NCBI GenBank assembly: GCA_963828385.1
Contig: CAWHEF010000002.1
Span: 2,480,001-2,544,000 of the forward strand
Source of the DNA: Bog-756 sp963828385
GTDB lineage: Bacteria > Actinomycetota > Acidimicrobiia > Acidimicrobiales > RAAP-2
Direction of reading: 5' to 3'
DNA length: 64,000 nt
The notes beneath the pieces were generated by a model, which worked only from the letters and a program-made list of their open reading frames with translations, was not told where the DNA came from and did not search any database. Below, in pieces: positions 53,718 through 62,338 of the stretch (within the stretch, counting starts at the first letter, position 1; the number at the start of each line of letters is the position of its first letter). The position numbers and the translations under genes are program-made.

Positions 53718-53861
53718 CTATGGACCATTTGGGACCACTGGCGAGCGGGGTGGTCGAAGCTCCGGTCATAGGAGCTGCCTCTCGGAACATCGACGTGGGC
53801 GACCTGAGGGCTCGCATGAGCGTCGGTTGACGCACCTTCGTGGGTTGTTCACTCGCCGGCT

Positions 53862-54869
53862 CTAACTGGTCGAGAGCCGGCTCAGGTGCAAGTCCCGCAG
53901 CCAAGTGGAGATCGTGTCCGACACGAAGGACACGTGCCCGGTGAGCAGAAGGATGCCGAACCCGACCAGCACCGCTCCCCCGACCAGGTCGACGACGAGC
54001 AGCGAGCGGCGGGCCCGGGCCAGGAGGTCGGTCATGCGTTCGAAGGCGAGCCCGGTCAGGAGGAACGGCACACCGATGCCGAGCGAGTAAGCCAACAGAA
54101 GGGCGATGCCCCCGATGGTCGAGCCGCCAGTACCCGCAGCCAGGGCGAGGACGCTCCCGAGCACCGGACCGATGCACGGAGTCCACGCGAACGCGAACGC
54201 CATGCCCATGATGGGCGGCGCCCATGCCCCGAGCACCGAGGGCCGGACCACGAAGCGCCTCTCCCCGGAGACTGCGGCCGGGAGCGTGAAGCCCGAGGCC
54301 GTCATCACGAGAATGGCACCGAAGACGACGATCAGGACACCCGACAGGGTTTCAAAGGTGCGTTGGTGGGTGAGGAGCAACCGACCCACCGCCGACGCCG
54401 ACGCGCCGAGCGCGGTGAAGACGATGGTGAACCCGGCGATGAAGGCGAGCATCCCGTAGAGCAGACGGTTACGAGCACCTCGCAGTCCGCTGCCGGCGTC
54501 GGCCGGTGCCGCCTGCCGATCCGCCAGAGTCTCATCGGGGAGTGCGCCCGATCCGGTCGCAGTCTCTACTTGGTTACCCCGGCGCGCCCCAACCAGATCC
54601 TCTGCCGGATCGCGTCGAACCGGTACCGAGACGGCCAGTGCCTCGTCGGGCTCGACGTGGGCACGGGCAGCACGAGCACTCGCGGCAGTGCGAGTTTCGG
54701 TGGACCCGAGCGCGCCCAGCTCGGCGGCAGACAGCCCCGACACCATCGACAGGTATCCCGGGACCAGCGGAAGGACGCACGGCGACAGAAAGGAGAGCAT
54801 GCCGGCTCCGAATGCGACCAGAAGGCCGAGAGGATCGGCATGGATGTCGAGGGCCACGATCATCGCCAT
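53862..54869 (-). CDS. ccdA: CcdA-type cytochrome c biogenesis/disulfide-transfer protein
   Basis: 335 residues. Six membrane segments. The two redox cysteines are in LSPCVLPLVPGYLS (~30) and FAWTPCIGPVLGS (~225). A ~85-residue soluble insertion (~55-140) after the first helix is unusual. It passes reductant across the membrane to the TlpA/CcmG and CcmH proteins encoded 1 kb away. Separated from the ccm operon by the methyltransferase remnant and small cassette. Confidence 0.88.
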   Translation of the reverse strand: MAMIVALDIHADPLGLLVAFGAGMLSFLSPCVLPLVPGYLSMVSGLSAAELGALGSTETRTAASARAARAHVEPDEALAVSVPVRRDPAEDLVGARRGNQVETATGSGALPDETLADRQAAPADAGSGLRGARNRLLYGMLAFIAGFTIVFTALGASASAVGRLLLTHQRTFETLSGVLIVVFGAILVMTASGFTLPAAVSGERRFVVRPSVLGAWAPPIMGMAFAFAWTPCIGPVLGSVLALAAGTGGSTIGGIALLLAYSLGIGVPFLLTGLAFERMTDLLARARRSLLVVDLVGGAVLVGFGILLLTGHVSFVSDTISTWLRDLHLSRLSTS

Positions 54870-54906
54870 CGATCCTCGGCCGCGACTGCGCTGTCCAAGC
54901 CCGACC

Positions 54907-55878
54907 TCAGCTCAGCTGGCTCTTCACCAGGTTGAGGTCGGCGTCGACCATCATCTGGACGAGGGTGGGGAAGTCGACGTCGCGCTGCCATCCGAGCGTC
55001 TGCTCGGCCCGCTCCGGATCGCCCACGAGGAGGTCGACCTCGGCCGGCCGCAGGAACCGCTCGTCGATGATGACGTGCTGCTCCCAGTCGAGATCGGCCG
55101 CAGAAAAGGCCAGCTCGACGAGCTCCTTGACCGAATGAGTCTCCCCGGTGGCAACGACGTAGTCGGAGGGACGATTTTGCTGGAGCATGAGCCACATGGC
55201 TCGTACGTAGTCCTCGGCGTAGCCCCAGTCGCGCTGGGAATCGAGGTTCCCGAGGGCGAGCTTGTCGTCGATCCCGGCCTTGATGCGGGCCACACCGTGG
55301 GTCACCTTGCGCGTGACGAACTCGAGCCCGCGTCGGGGAGACTCGTGATTGAACAGGATGCCGGACGACGCGTGGAGGTCGTAGCTCTCGCGATAGTTCA
55401 CCGTGATCCAGTGCCCGTACACCTTGGCCACGCCGTAGGGGCTGCGCGGATAGAAGGGGGTCCCTTCCCGCTGCGGGACCTCGTGCACCTTGCCGAACAT
55501 CTCCGACGAGCTGGCTTGGTAGAAGCGGATCTCGGGATCGACGATACGGATGGCATCGAGCATCCGGGTGACCCCGAGGGCGGTGGTCTCGCCGGTCAGG
55601 ACGGGTTGGCTCCACGACGTCTGCACGAAGGACTGAGCGGCCAGGTTGTACACCTCGGTTGGGCGGTTGTCCCGGAGGATGTTGATCATCGAGACCTCGT
55701 CGAGGAGGTCACCCGCCACCAGCGTGAGCTGGTCCTGGATGTGGGCGATCCGCTCGAAATTGACGGTGCTCGAACGCCGCACCATCCCGCACACCTCATA
55801 TCCCTGTCCGAGGAGGAACTCGGCGAGGTAGGAGCCGTCCTGCCCGGTGATGCCGGTGATCAATGCTCGTTTCGACAT
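54907..55878 (-). CDS. gmd: GDP-mannose 4,6-dehydratase
   Basis: 323 residues, short-chain dehydrogenase. NAD(P) loop TGITGQDGSYLAEFLL at ~8-23, catalytic SSSEMFGK and YGVAKVYG (Tyr-x3-Lys), and NHESPRRGLEFVTRK typical of Gmd. Makes GDP-4-keto-6-deoxymannose for deoxysugars such as fucose or rhamnose-type envelope glycans. No fucose synthase is adjacent. Fits with the glycosyltransferase at 57 kb and the acyltransferase at the left edge. Confidence 0.94.
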   Translation of the reverse strand: MSKRALITGITGQDGSYLAEFLLGQGYEVCGMVRRSSTVNFERIAHIQDQLTLVAGDLLDEVSMINILRDNRPTEVYNLAAQSFVQTSWSQPVLTGETTALGVTRMLDAIRIVDPEIRFYQASSSEMFGKVHEVPQREGTPFYPRSPYGVAKVYGHWITVNYRESYDLHASSGILFNHESPRRGLEFVTRKVTHGVARIKAGIDDKLALGNLDSQRDWGYAEDYVRAMWLMLQQNRPSDYVVATGETHSVKELVELAFSAADLDWEQHVIIDERFLRPAEVDLLVGDPERAEQTLGWQRDVDFPTLVQMMVDADLNLVKSQLS

Positions 55879-55920
55879 GCGATGGACTCCTCGGATCTCG
55901 GTGTCGGATCGACGGCTTGC

Positions 55921-56799
55921 TCAGCCGGAACTCCCATCTTGCTGCCATGACGGACGACGCTTCTCGGCAAAGGCGGCGATGCCCTCTTTGGCTTCGGCCG
56001 TCTCGCTGGTCACCGTCAACATGGCGTGCAGGTACGGGAGGGCTTCGGCGGCGGCGGCGTCGACGACAGCGTAGAACGATTCGCGACCCATCCTCATCAC
56101 CCCCGGGGGCTTCGACGACAGCACGGCGGCCATCTCGGCCACGGCTCCGTCGAGCTCGTCGCCGGGGACGACCCTGGTGACGAAGCCGATTCGCTCCGCC
56201 TCCTCGGCCCCGACCACCCGGCTGGTGAGCATGAGCTCGAGTGCCTTCTTCGGCGGCATCGACCGCAGCATGGGGACGGTCACCATGTAGGGCCACAGCC
56301 CGACGTTGAGCTCGGGAGCGCCGAATCGGGCGCCTTCCGAGGCGATGATCATGTCGCAGGCCAGGGCCAGCCCGAACCCGCCGGCCATGGCCCATCCCTG
56401 GACCCGGGCGATCGTGGGCTTGCCCAGGTGCCAGAGCTCCTCGAACAGCTCGGCCAGCCAGCCCCGGGCGTGATGATGGGCGGCATAGGTGTCGTCCGTC
56501 TCTTCGACACCCCCCTCGCCCGCACCGGCCGGCACCATCCCCGTCAGGTCGGCACCGGCGGAGAACGCCTGGTCCCCGGACCCGGCGAGCACCACCACCC
56601 GCACCTGCGGATCGGACCTGGCCCGTGCGATCTGCGCCCGGAGGCCGGCGATGACGTCCCACGTCATGGCGTTCCGGCGCTCGGGACGGTCGATGGTGAG
56701 CGTCAGGACGAAGCCCTCGTGGCTCACCGCCAGGTCGGCCGGCGGGGAGTGATCCGAGGACTCCTGACGTGGGGCGTCGTCGTTCGGCTCGTCTGGCAC
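55921..56799 (-). CDS. enoyl-CoA hydratase/isomerase family protein
   Basis: 292 residues. Crotonase fold with ERRNAMTWDVI, SGDQAFSAGADLTGM (oxyanion hole) and WAMAGGFGLALACDM. Glu/Asp catalytic positions are not clear-cut, so the exact reaction is unsure. GTG at 56799 with TACCGT six bases upstream and no ribosome binding site. N-terminal ~25 residues are charged and disordered. Divergent from the glycosyltransferase gene. Confidence 0.87.
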   Translation of the reverse strand: MPDEPNDDAPRQESSDHSPPADLAVSHEGFVLTLTIDRPERRNAMTWDVIAGLRAQIARARSDPQVRVVVLAGSGDQAFSAGADLTGMVPAGAGEGGVEETDDTYAAHHHARGWLAELFEELWHLGKPTIARVQGWAMAGGFGLALACDMIIASEGARFGAPELNVGLWPYMVTVPMLRSMPPKKALELMLTSRVVGAEEAERIGFVTRVVPGDELDGAVAEMAAVLSSKPPGVMRMGRESFYAVVDAAAAEALPYLHAMLTVTSETAEAKEGIAAFAEKRRPSWQQDGSSG

Positions 56800-56805
56800 C
56801 CGAAG

Positions 56806-56811
56806 ACGGTA
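56806..56811 (-). promoter_or_regulatory. candidate -10 of a leaderless promoter for the enoyl-CoA hydratase gene
   Basis: TACCGT on the minus strand, six bases before the GTG start codon. Confidence 0.5.
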
Positions 56812-56854
56812 TCCCGCCACCCTGCAGGGCGCGGTCCCGGTCCGGGCCGGGACC

Positions 56855-58015
56855 GTGTCGCCCTGTGCGCTGTCCTGCGTGTCCCCCACCGGCCACCACT
56901 ACGGTGACGCCATCCCCACCGCCTGTCTCCTCTCCTTCCGCCTGGGTGGCACCGACGGTGTGTCCGTCGAAGCCGCCAAGTGGCAGGCCGCCCTCGGAAA
57001 GCTCGGCTTCGGGACGGTCACCGTGGCCGGAGAGGGGTCGGCCGACCGGCTGGTCCCGGGGCTGGCCATGGGTGCGACCGAACCGCCGGTCCTCCGGGAC
57101 CTGGAGGATGCCTTCGGCGACGCCGACGTGGTGATCGTCGAGAACGTCTGCTCGCTTCCTCTCAACCCGCCTGCCGCCTCGATCGTGGCCGACGTCTTGG
57201 CGGGCCGGCCCGCCGTTCTCCACCACCACGACCTTCCCTGGCAACGGCAGCGGTTCATCGATCACCCTCCGCCGCCCGACGACCCACGATGGGTGCATGT
57301 GACCATCAACGAGCTGAGCCGCCGCCAGCTGGCCGACCGGGATATCCCCGCCGTGACCGTCTACAACTCGTTCGCCACCTGCCGGGCTCCCGTGGGCGGC
57401 CCGGCAAGCACCGGGGCCGCGGGTGACATGGCGCGTGGGGGCGCGGGTGACATGGCGCGTGGGGGGAGGTCCCGACGCGACCTGGTCCGACGAGCCCTGG
57501 GCATCGACAGCGGGTACCTGGTCCTCCAGCCGACCCGGGCGATCCCGAGGAAGAACGTCCCGGGAGGCATCGCCGCCACCACCGAGCTGGGCGGGACGTA
57601 CTGGCTGCTCGGGGGGGCAGAGGACGGCTACGGGCCGGAGCTCGACCGCCTGGTCGCCGGAGCCCAGTGCCGGGTCATCCTCGGCCCCCCGCCGGACGTG
57701 CCCGGCTTCAGCGTGCTCGACGCCTATGCCGCCTGTGACGTCGTCGCCCTTCCGTCCACGTGGGAGGGGTTCGGGAATCCGTCCGTCGAATCTGCCGTGC
57801 ACCGGTTGCCGCTCGTCATCGGTCCCTACCCGGTGGCGGCCGAGCTGGCCGCATTCGGGTTCGACTGGTTCGGCCTCGACGAGGTGCGTCGGCTCCGGTC
57901 ATGGTGGCGCGACCCGGACCGGGCTCTGCTGGACCGGAACGAGCAGGTCGCCGACACCTTCTTCTCGGTCCGGGACCTGCCCGACCGGCTCGCCGCCGTG
58001 CTCCCGGAGTGGTGA
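56855..58015 (+). CDS. GT4-type glycosyltransferase
   Basis: 386 residues from GTG 56855. GT-B fold; N-terminal LLSFRLGGTDGVSVEAAKW, C-terminal EGFGNPSVESA with the E-x7-E pattern of GT4. The true start is uncertain: TACGGT at 56900-56905 sits six bases before an in-frame ATC at 56912, which precedes the conserved region, and other genes here show exactly that leaderless spacing. The GDMARGGA repeat (two copies) lies mid-protein. Acceptor unknown. Confidence 0.83.
   Translation: MSPCALSCVSPTGHHYGDAIPTACLLSFRLGGTDGVSVEAAKWQAALGKLGFGTVTVAGEGSADRLVPGLAMGATEPPVLRDLEDAFGDADVVIVENVCSLPLNPPAASIVADVLAGRPAVLHHHDLPWQRQRFIDHPPPPDDPRWVHVTINELSRRQLADRDIPAVTVYNSFATCRAPVGGPASTGAAGDMARGGAGDMARGGRSRRDLVRRALGIDSGYLVLQPTRAIPRKNVPGGIAATTELGGTYWLLGGAEDGYGPELDRLVAGAQCRVILGPPPDVPGFSVLDAYAACDVVALPSTWEGFGNPSVESAVHRLPLVIGPYPVAAELAAFGFDWFGLDEVRRLRSWWRDPDRALLDRNEQVADTFFSVRDLPDRLAAVLPEW
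57421..57468. repeat. 24-bp in-frame tandem repeat, 2 copies
   Basis: Units at 57421 and 57445, encoding GDMARGGA twice in the glycosyltransferase interdomain region. Confidence 0.85.
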
Positions 58016-58061
58016 ACACCGGGCCCTCCCGGTCACGGCCGGTCCACACCACCCCGGTACC

Positions 58062-58745
58062 ATGGCCGCCATGACGAGCCGAGCGGGCATCGACGAAGCG
58101 GCTGCTCGTCCCGACACCCGGCCCGAACCCCAGAACGGGCGGCGCCTCACGGCCGGGGCCCGACGCCGGCAGCTCTTCGACGTGGCCCTCTCCCTGTTCG
58201 CCGAGCACGGGTACGCCGCCACCACCATGGACGAGATCGCCGAGCAGGCCGGGGTCACCAAGCCCCTCGTCTACCAGCACTTCGACTCGAAGCGGGCCCT
58301 GTATCTCGAGCTCATGGACGTCTTCTCCGCCGCACTGGTGTCGAGCATCGTGAAGGCCACCGCCGAGGCCGAGGGCCCGCGTCAGCAGGTGGAGCGGGGG
58401 TTCGCCGCCTATTTCGATCTGATGGTCGGGAACGAGGCCGCCTTCCGGCTCCTCTACGGCCGGGACGCTCCCGACGATCCCGAGCTCGGCGCGGCGCTGG
58501 GACGGGTAGAGGAAGCCATGGCACAGGCCATCGACCCGCTCATCGACGCCGGCCTCGACCCGGAGCACCGGCTGCTCCTGGCCCACGCCGTGGTCGGATT
58601 GGCCGAGGCCGCCAGCCGTCACTGGCTCGATGCCCATTCAGACGATCCGATGACCGAAGAGGACGAGCAGCTCGCCGCCGGGCTGCTCGCCAGCCGGCTC
58701 GCCGACTTCGCCTGGGGCGGCCTGCGGCAGGTCCATCGGATCTGA
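58062..58745 (+). CDS. TetR family transcriptional regulator
   Basis: 227 residues. N-terminal HTH: RRRQLFDVALSLFAEHGY, ATTMDEIAEQAGVTKPLVYQ, then HFDSKRALYLEL. The ligand domain follows (~85-215). Start could also be ATG 58071. Located 46 bases after the glycosyltransferase. Targets unknown; a palindrome upstream of the acyl-CoA dehydrogenase is one candidate site in the window. Confidence 0.92.
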   Translation: MAAMTSRAGIDEAAARPDTRPEPQNGRRLTAGARRRQLFDVALSLFAEHGYAATTMDEIAEQAGVTKPLVYQHFDSKRALYLELMDVFSAALVSSIVKATAEAEGPRQQVERGFAAYFDLMVGNEAAFRLLYGRDAPDDPELGAALGRVEEAMAQAIDPLIDAGLDPEHRLLLAHAVVGLAEAASRHWLDAHSDDPMTEEDEQLAAGLLASRLADFAWGGLRQVHRI

Positions 58746-58835
58746 ACGAGACCGAACGCTACCCCCCGGCGCGAGCGATCACGAGACGGGCGGCCGGGAC
58801 GACGAGGTCGGGCCGAACCTACCGGGCGGCGAAAC

Positions 58836-59084
58836 CTACTGGGCGGCGATGACCTTCGGGCGGATCACGGCGAGGTACACCGCCCCGAGCACGCCCCCGA
58901 TCACCGCGAACAGGATGATGCCGACGATGGGGAGGATGATCCACAACGCCTTGCGCTGGCCGGCGGACTGGAATGCCGGCCCCGGCCGGATGGCGGCGTC
59001 GATGAGCGCCCAGACGGCCACGATCAAACAGACGATACCGATTACCGAGAGGATGATCGACGAGCCCGACGCCGCCGCTATCAC
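58836..59084 (-). CDS. DUF2516 family membrane protein
   Basis: 82 residues with two membrane segments (SIILSVIGIVCLIVAVWAL, ALWIILPIVGIILFAVIGGV). Matches the DUF2516 actinobacterial family, function unknown. GTG start at 59084. Confidence 0.82.
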   Translation of the reverse strand: MIAAASGSSIILSVIGIVCLIVAVWALIDAAIRPGPAFQSAGQRKALWIILPIVGIILFAVIGGVLGAVYLAVIRPKVIAAQ

Positions 59085-59218
59085 TGTGCGTGCTCCATGC
59101 GGACGACCTCCCTGCCACCGATCGCGCTCGACGACCGGCTACGCCTGTCGAACCTACCATGCAGCGGCGACACCGAAGGCGCCGGGGCGGCTCGGACTGA
59201 AAAACCTGATCGGAACGG

Positions 59219-59224
59219 TAAACT
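59219..59224 (+). promoter_or_regulatory. candidate -10 of a leaderless promoter for the DUF4395 gene
   Basis: TAAACT six bases before the GTG start, no ribosome binding site. Confidence 0.55.
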
Positions 59225-59230
59225 AACTGG

Positions 59231-59731
59231 GTGTTCACGTTCCCGGACCCGGTGAACGAGTATGCGGCCCGGACCGTGGCCGCCGGCGTGGTGGTGCTGG
59301 CCGTGGTTGCGATGGTTTTCGACCAGCACTGGCTCGTCGTCCCGCTCGCCTACGGCTTCTGGGCCCGCCTCCTCACCGGCCCCACACTGAGCCCGCTCGG
59401 ACAGCTCGCCACCCGGGTGGTCGCCCCCCGGCTTCCGTCCGCCCCGAGACTCGTGCCCGGGCCCCCGAAGCGGTTCGCCCAGGGCATCGGATGCCTGTTC
59501 TCGTCCACCGCCCTCGTCCTGTGGTACGGGCTCGGACTGTCGGCGGCATCATGGACCCTCGTCGGCCTGCTAGCCGCAGCGGCGGCGTTGGAGGCGTTCC
59601 TCGGCATCTGCCTGGGGTGCATGGCGTTCGCCGGTCTCATGCGGGCCGGCGTGATCCCCGAGAGGGTCTGCGCCTCGTGCGCCGATCTCTCGCTCCGCCA
59701 GGGCCGTCTCACCGTCAGGCACCCGGGCTGA
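59231..59731 (+). CDS. DUF4395 family membrane protein
   Basis: 166 residues beginning VFTFPDPVNEYAARTVAAGVV, the DUF4395 start. Two membrane segments before residue 60 and two near 90-135. Cysteine motifs CLGC (~130) and CASC (~153) are conserved in the family, suggesting metal or thiol chemistry. Function unknown. Confidence 0.87.
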   Translation: MFTFPDPVNEYAARTVAAGVVVLAVVAMVFDQHWLVVPLAYGFWARLLTGPTLSPLGQLATRVVAPRLPSAPRLVPGPPKRFAQGIGCLFSSTALVLWYGLGLSAASWTLVGLLAAAAALEAFLGICLGCMAFAGLMRAGVIPERVCASCADLSLRQGRLTVRHPG

Positions 59732-59798
59732 ATCGCTCGCGCCGGTCCGCTACCGCCTCTACCCCAGGCTCGCTGCAGCGTCACCCCACGCTACGGCG

Positions 59799-60359
59799 TC
59801 ACCCAAGCCGAACGGCGAGATCGGAGCACAGGCGGGCCAGCTCCTCTGCACAGGCAAGGTAGGCGTCGTCCTCGCCGCCCGCAGGATCGGCGACGTCCTC
59901 CCACGGCTCGACATCACGGGCCCCGAGATCGAGCGCCCGGACCCGGGCGTCGAGGGAGGGAGGACCGGGAGAGAGCTCGCGGCACAGTCGCCTGATCGAC
60001 GCCGTCTTGGGCGCCGCCTGTGGATGCTTCCTGCGGATGTAGGCGACGTGCTCGCCGGCCATGGCCACGACGAGGTCGGCCCGGTCGAGGTCGGCCCCGG
60101 TGAGCTGGTGGCTGCGGTGGCCGTTGGCGCCGAAGCCGACGGACTCGAGGGCCTCTCTCGTCCGCCTCCCCATGGGCTGGCCCTCGACCACGTGGGTGCC
60201 CGCTGTCAGCACCCGTACCGGGGCATCGGCGAGCATGGCGCCGGCCATGACCGAGCGGGCGGCGTTGCCGGTGCAGAGCACGAGCACCAGCGGCGGCTCG
60301 GAGCCCTGCGACGACTCCGGCGACCTCCCCGGCGACGGCCCTGGCGTGACCTCGGGCAC
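59799..60359 (-). CDS. low-molecular-weight protein-tyrosine phosphatase family protein
   Basis: 186 residues. The P-loop LCTGNAARSV gives the Cys-x5-Arg nucleophile motif near residue 29. Family members are small phosphotyrosine phosphatases or arsenate reductases. The final catalytic DP pair is at VADPAGG. GTG start at 60359 just after the acyl-CoA dehydrogenase stop; the Ser/Pro N-terminal ~20 residues are uncertain and a start closer to the P-loop is possible. A longer frame joining it to the dehydrogenase is a frameshift artefact. Confidence 0.8.
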   Translation of the reverse strand: MPEVTPGPSPGRSPESSQGSEPPLVLVLCTGNAARSVMAGAMLADAPVRVLTAGTHVVEGQPMGRRTREALESVGFGANGHRSHQLTGADLDRADLVVAMAGEHVAYIRRKHPQAAPKTASIRRLCRELSPGPPSLDARVRALDLGARDVEPWEDVADPAGGEDDAYLACAEELARLCSDLAVRLG

Positions 60360-60367
60360 CTCCGCCG

Positions 60368-61583
60368 CTATTTGATGTGGATGCCCGAGATGGCCCGGGC
60401 GATGATCAACCGCTGGATCTCCGAGGTGCCCTCGAAGATGGTGTAGATCTTCGAGTCGCGGTGCCACCGCTCGACGGGATGCTCGCGGATGTACCCGTAC
60501 CCGCCCATGATCTGGATCGCCTCTTCGGTCACCTTGACCGCCGTCTCCCCGGCGAATGCCTTCGACATCGACCCCTCGCCGGCGGTGAACTCCTTGCCCG
60601 TCCGGCCCATCCACGATGCCCGCCAGATCAGCAGCCGCGAACGCGTCGATCAGGGTCTTCATGTCGGCGAGCTTGAAGGCGATGGCCTGGTTCTCGATGA
60701 TGGGGCGCCCGAACGTCTTGCGCTCCTTGGCATAGTCGAGCGAGTACTCGTACGCGGCGCGGGCGATCCCCAATGCCTGGGCGCCGACGCTCGGTCGAGA
60801 GGCCTCGAACGTCTTCATCGCCGCCTGGCTCGTCGAGCGCTTCCCTTCACGCGCCCGAGCAAGCTTGTTGTCGAGCTTCTCCTTGCCCCCGAGGAGGAGA
60901 TGGCCCGGGACCCTGACGTCGTCAAGTACGACCTCGGCGGTGTGGGAGGCCCTGATCCCCATCTTCTTGAACTTCTGCCCCTGGGACAGCCCTTTGGTTC
61001 CCGGCGGCACGATGAACGACGCCTGGCCCCTCGATCCGAGGTCCGGGTCGACCGACGCCACCACCACGTGGATGTCGGCGATGCCGCCGTTGGTGATCCA
61101 GGTCTTGTTTCCGTTGATGACCCATTCGTCCTTCGCCTCGTCATAGACAGCGCGGGTCCGGAGCGACGACACGTCGGACCCGGCGTCGGGCTCGGAAACG
61201 GCGAACGCCGCCATCTGGAGGTTGTCAGGAGTGCCGAAGCACTGCGGGCCCCACTCGATGAGCTGCTCGGGCGTGCCGTTGGCGGCGATGCCGGCCAGTC
61301 CGAGCGTGCTCCCGAAGATCGACAGGCAGATGCCCGCATCGCCCCACGCCAGCTCCTCGTTGGCGATGGCCATCATGAGCCCGCTCTCGTCGAAGAACGC
61401 CTGGCTGATGAAGTCGAACGAATAGAGACCGATCTTGGCCGCTTCCTCGATGATCGGCCACGGCGTCTCCTCCCGCTCGTCCCACTCGTGACCGGCGGGT
61501 CGGACCACCGTCTCGGCGAAGTCGTGCACCCACTTCTGGATCTGAAGCTGGTCCTCGTTCAAGTCCATGGAGAAATCGGCCAT
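60368..61583 (-). CDS. acyl-CoA dehydrogenase (frameshifted)
   Basis: Flavoenzyme of fatty-acid beta-oxidation that passes electrons to ETF. The N-terminal and middle domains are normal (FAVSEPDAGSDVSS, INGNKTWITNGG, FKKMGIRASHTAEV), then after KTLIDA the frame is lost. The C-terminal domain (MGRTGKEFTAGEGSMSK, then IMGGYGYIREHPVERWHRD) is in another frame and ends at 60368. Dropping one T on the coding strand near 60640 joins SRLLIWRASWMGRTG and gives 404 residues. ATG at 61583 with a GGAGC site; the ~40 nt open extension upstream is not conserved. Confidence 0.9.
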
Positions 61584-61932
61584 CGTGCCTGCTCCGTTCC
61601 GGCCCACGGCTGGGCCCTTCACGTCTCTGTCGGCGTCCCTCCACGCTGCCAGGTCGGCAGCGGCAGGGATCTGCCGCCCCCGGCGCGACGGCCGGGAATT
61701 CGTAGTTACTCCATAGTAACCAATGCCGGACGTTCCGGACCACTCACCGGCCCTCGGCCCGCTGACCAGGCACGGAAGGTCGGCCTGACGGGGCGAACGG
61801 CGCGCCCCACCTCCGGTGGGCGTGGTGGGATGACCGCTGAAGCACCACCCGTCGGCACGCAGCGGCGGTGGATCGAGGCGGGCGGCGCGCCGAGCGATGC
61901 TCGTACGCTGCGCCCGACGGTTGGACAGCTCC
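61584..61932. other. intergenic region: acyl-CoA dehydrogenase upstream, csp downstream
   Basis: About 349 bases. Contains the GTTACT palindrome (listed separately). No gene seen. Confidence 0.5.
61705..61720 (-). promoter_or_regulatory. operator-like palindrome upstream of the acyl-CoA dehydrogenase
   Basis: GTTACTCCATAGTAAC: perfect inverted repeat GTTACT/AGTAAC with a four-base spacer, in an AT-rich pocket 121 bases upstream of the start. TetR-type regulators often use such sites for fatty-acid genes. Confidence 0.55.
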
Positions 61933-62145
61933 TCAGGCGGGCTGGGCGGTCCTCACGTCGACCGCCTGGAGGCCTTTGGGTCCCTCCTGCAGATCGAACT
62001 CGACTGCCTGGCCTTCCTCGAGTGAGCGGAAGCCGCTCATCTGGATGGCTGTGTGGTGCACGAAGACATCGGCACCGCCGTCCGGCTGGGAGATGAAGCC
62101 GAAGCCCTTCTCAGCATTGAACCACTTGACTGTTCCGGTAGCCAC
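61933..62145 (-). CDS. csp: cold-shock protein (CspA family)
   Basis: 70 residues. Starts VATGTVKWFNAEKGFGFI, with RNP1 KGFGFI and RNP2 VFVHH, single OB-fold binding single-stranded nucleic acid. GTG at 62145, with AAGGGG upstream. An upstream promoter-like pair and a ~120-base 5' leader are typical of cold-shock genes. Confidence 0.95.
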   Translation of the reverse strand: MATGTVKWFNAEKGFGFISQPDGGADVFVHHTAIQMSGFRSLEEGQAVEFDLQEGPKGLQAVDVRTAQPA

Positions 62146-62271
62146 GGTGGCTGACCCCTTTCCTCCACACGCACACAACACACAGCCGGCCGACCGTGGA
62201 AGGAGGAGCAGTGAACCCCCGCTCTCGGGAGATCCGTGTTCCTTCGACCGCAGGGACCCGCTGCGCCCGAG

Positions 62272-62299
62272 ACGCTAGCAGCCTCTTCGCGAGAATCAA
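62272..62299 (-). promoter_or_regulatory. csp promoter
   Basis: Minus strand TTGATT (62299-62294) and TAGCGT (62277-62272), 16-base spacing. Implies a 5' untranslated leader of about 120 bases before the csp GTG, in line with cold-shock mRNAs. Confidence 0.5.
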
Positions 62300-62338
62300 C
62301 TGACGAACAGTCGGTACACATGGTCGCGATCCGGCACC

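Noticed and set aside
53704..54225. 173-codon minus-strand frame
   Set aside because: Shadow of ccdA in another frame; composition and lack of domains argue against a gene.
59799..61622. 607-codon dehydrogenase-phosphatase fusion
   Set aside because: Explained by one extra base near 60640; the dehydrogenase C-terminal domain is intact in another frame.
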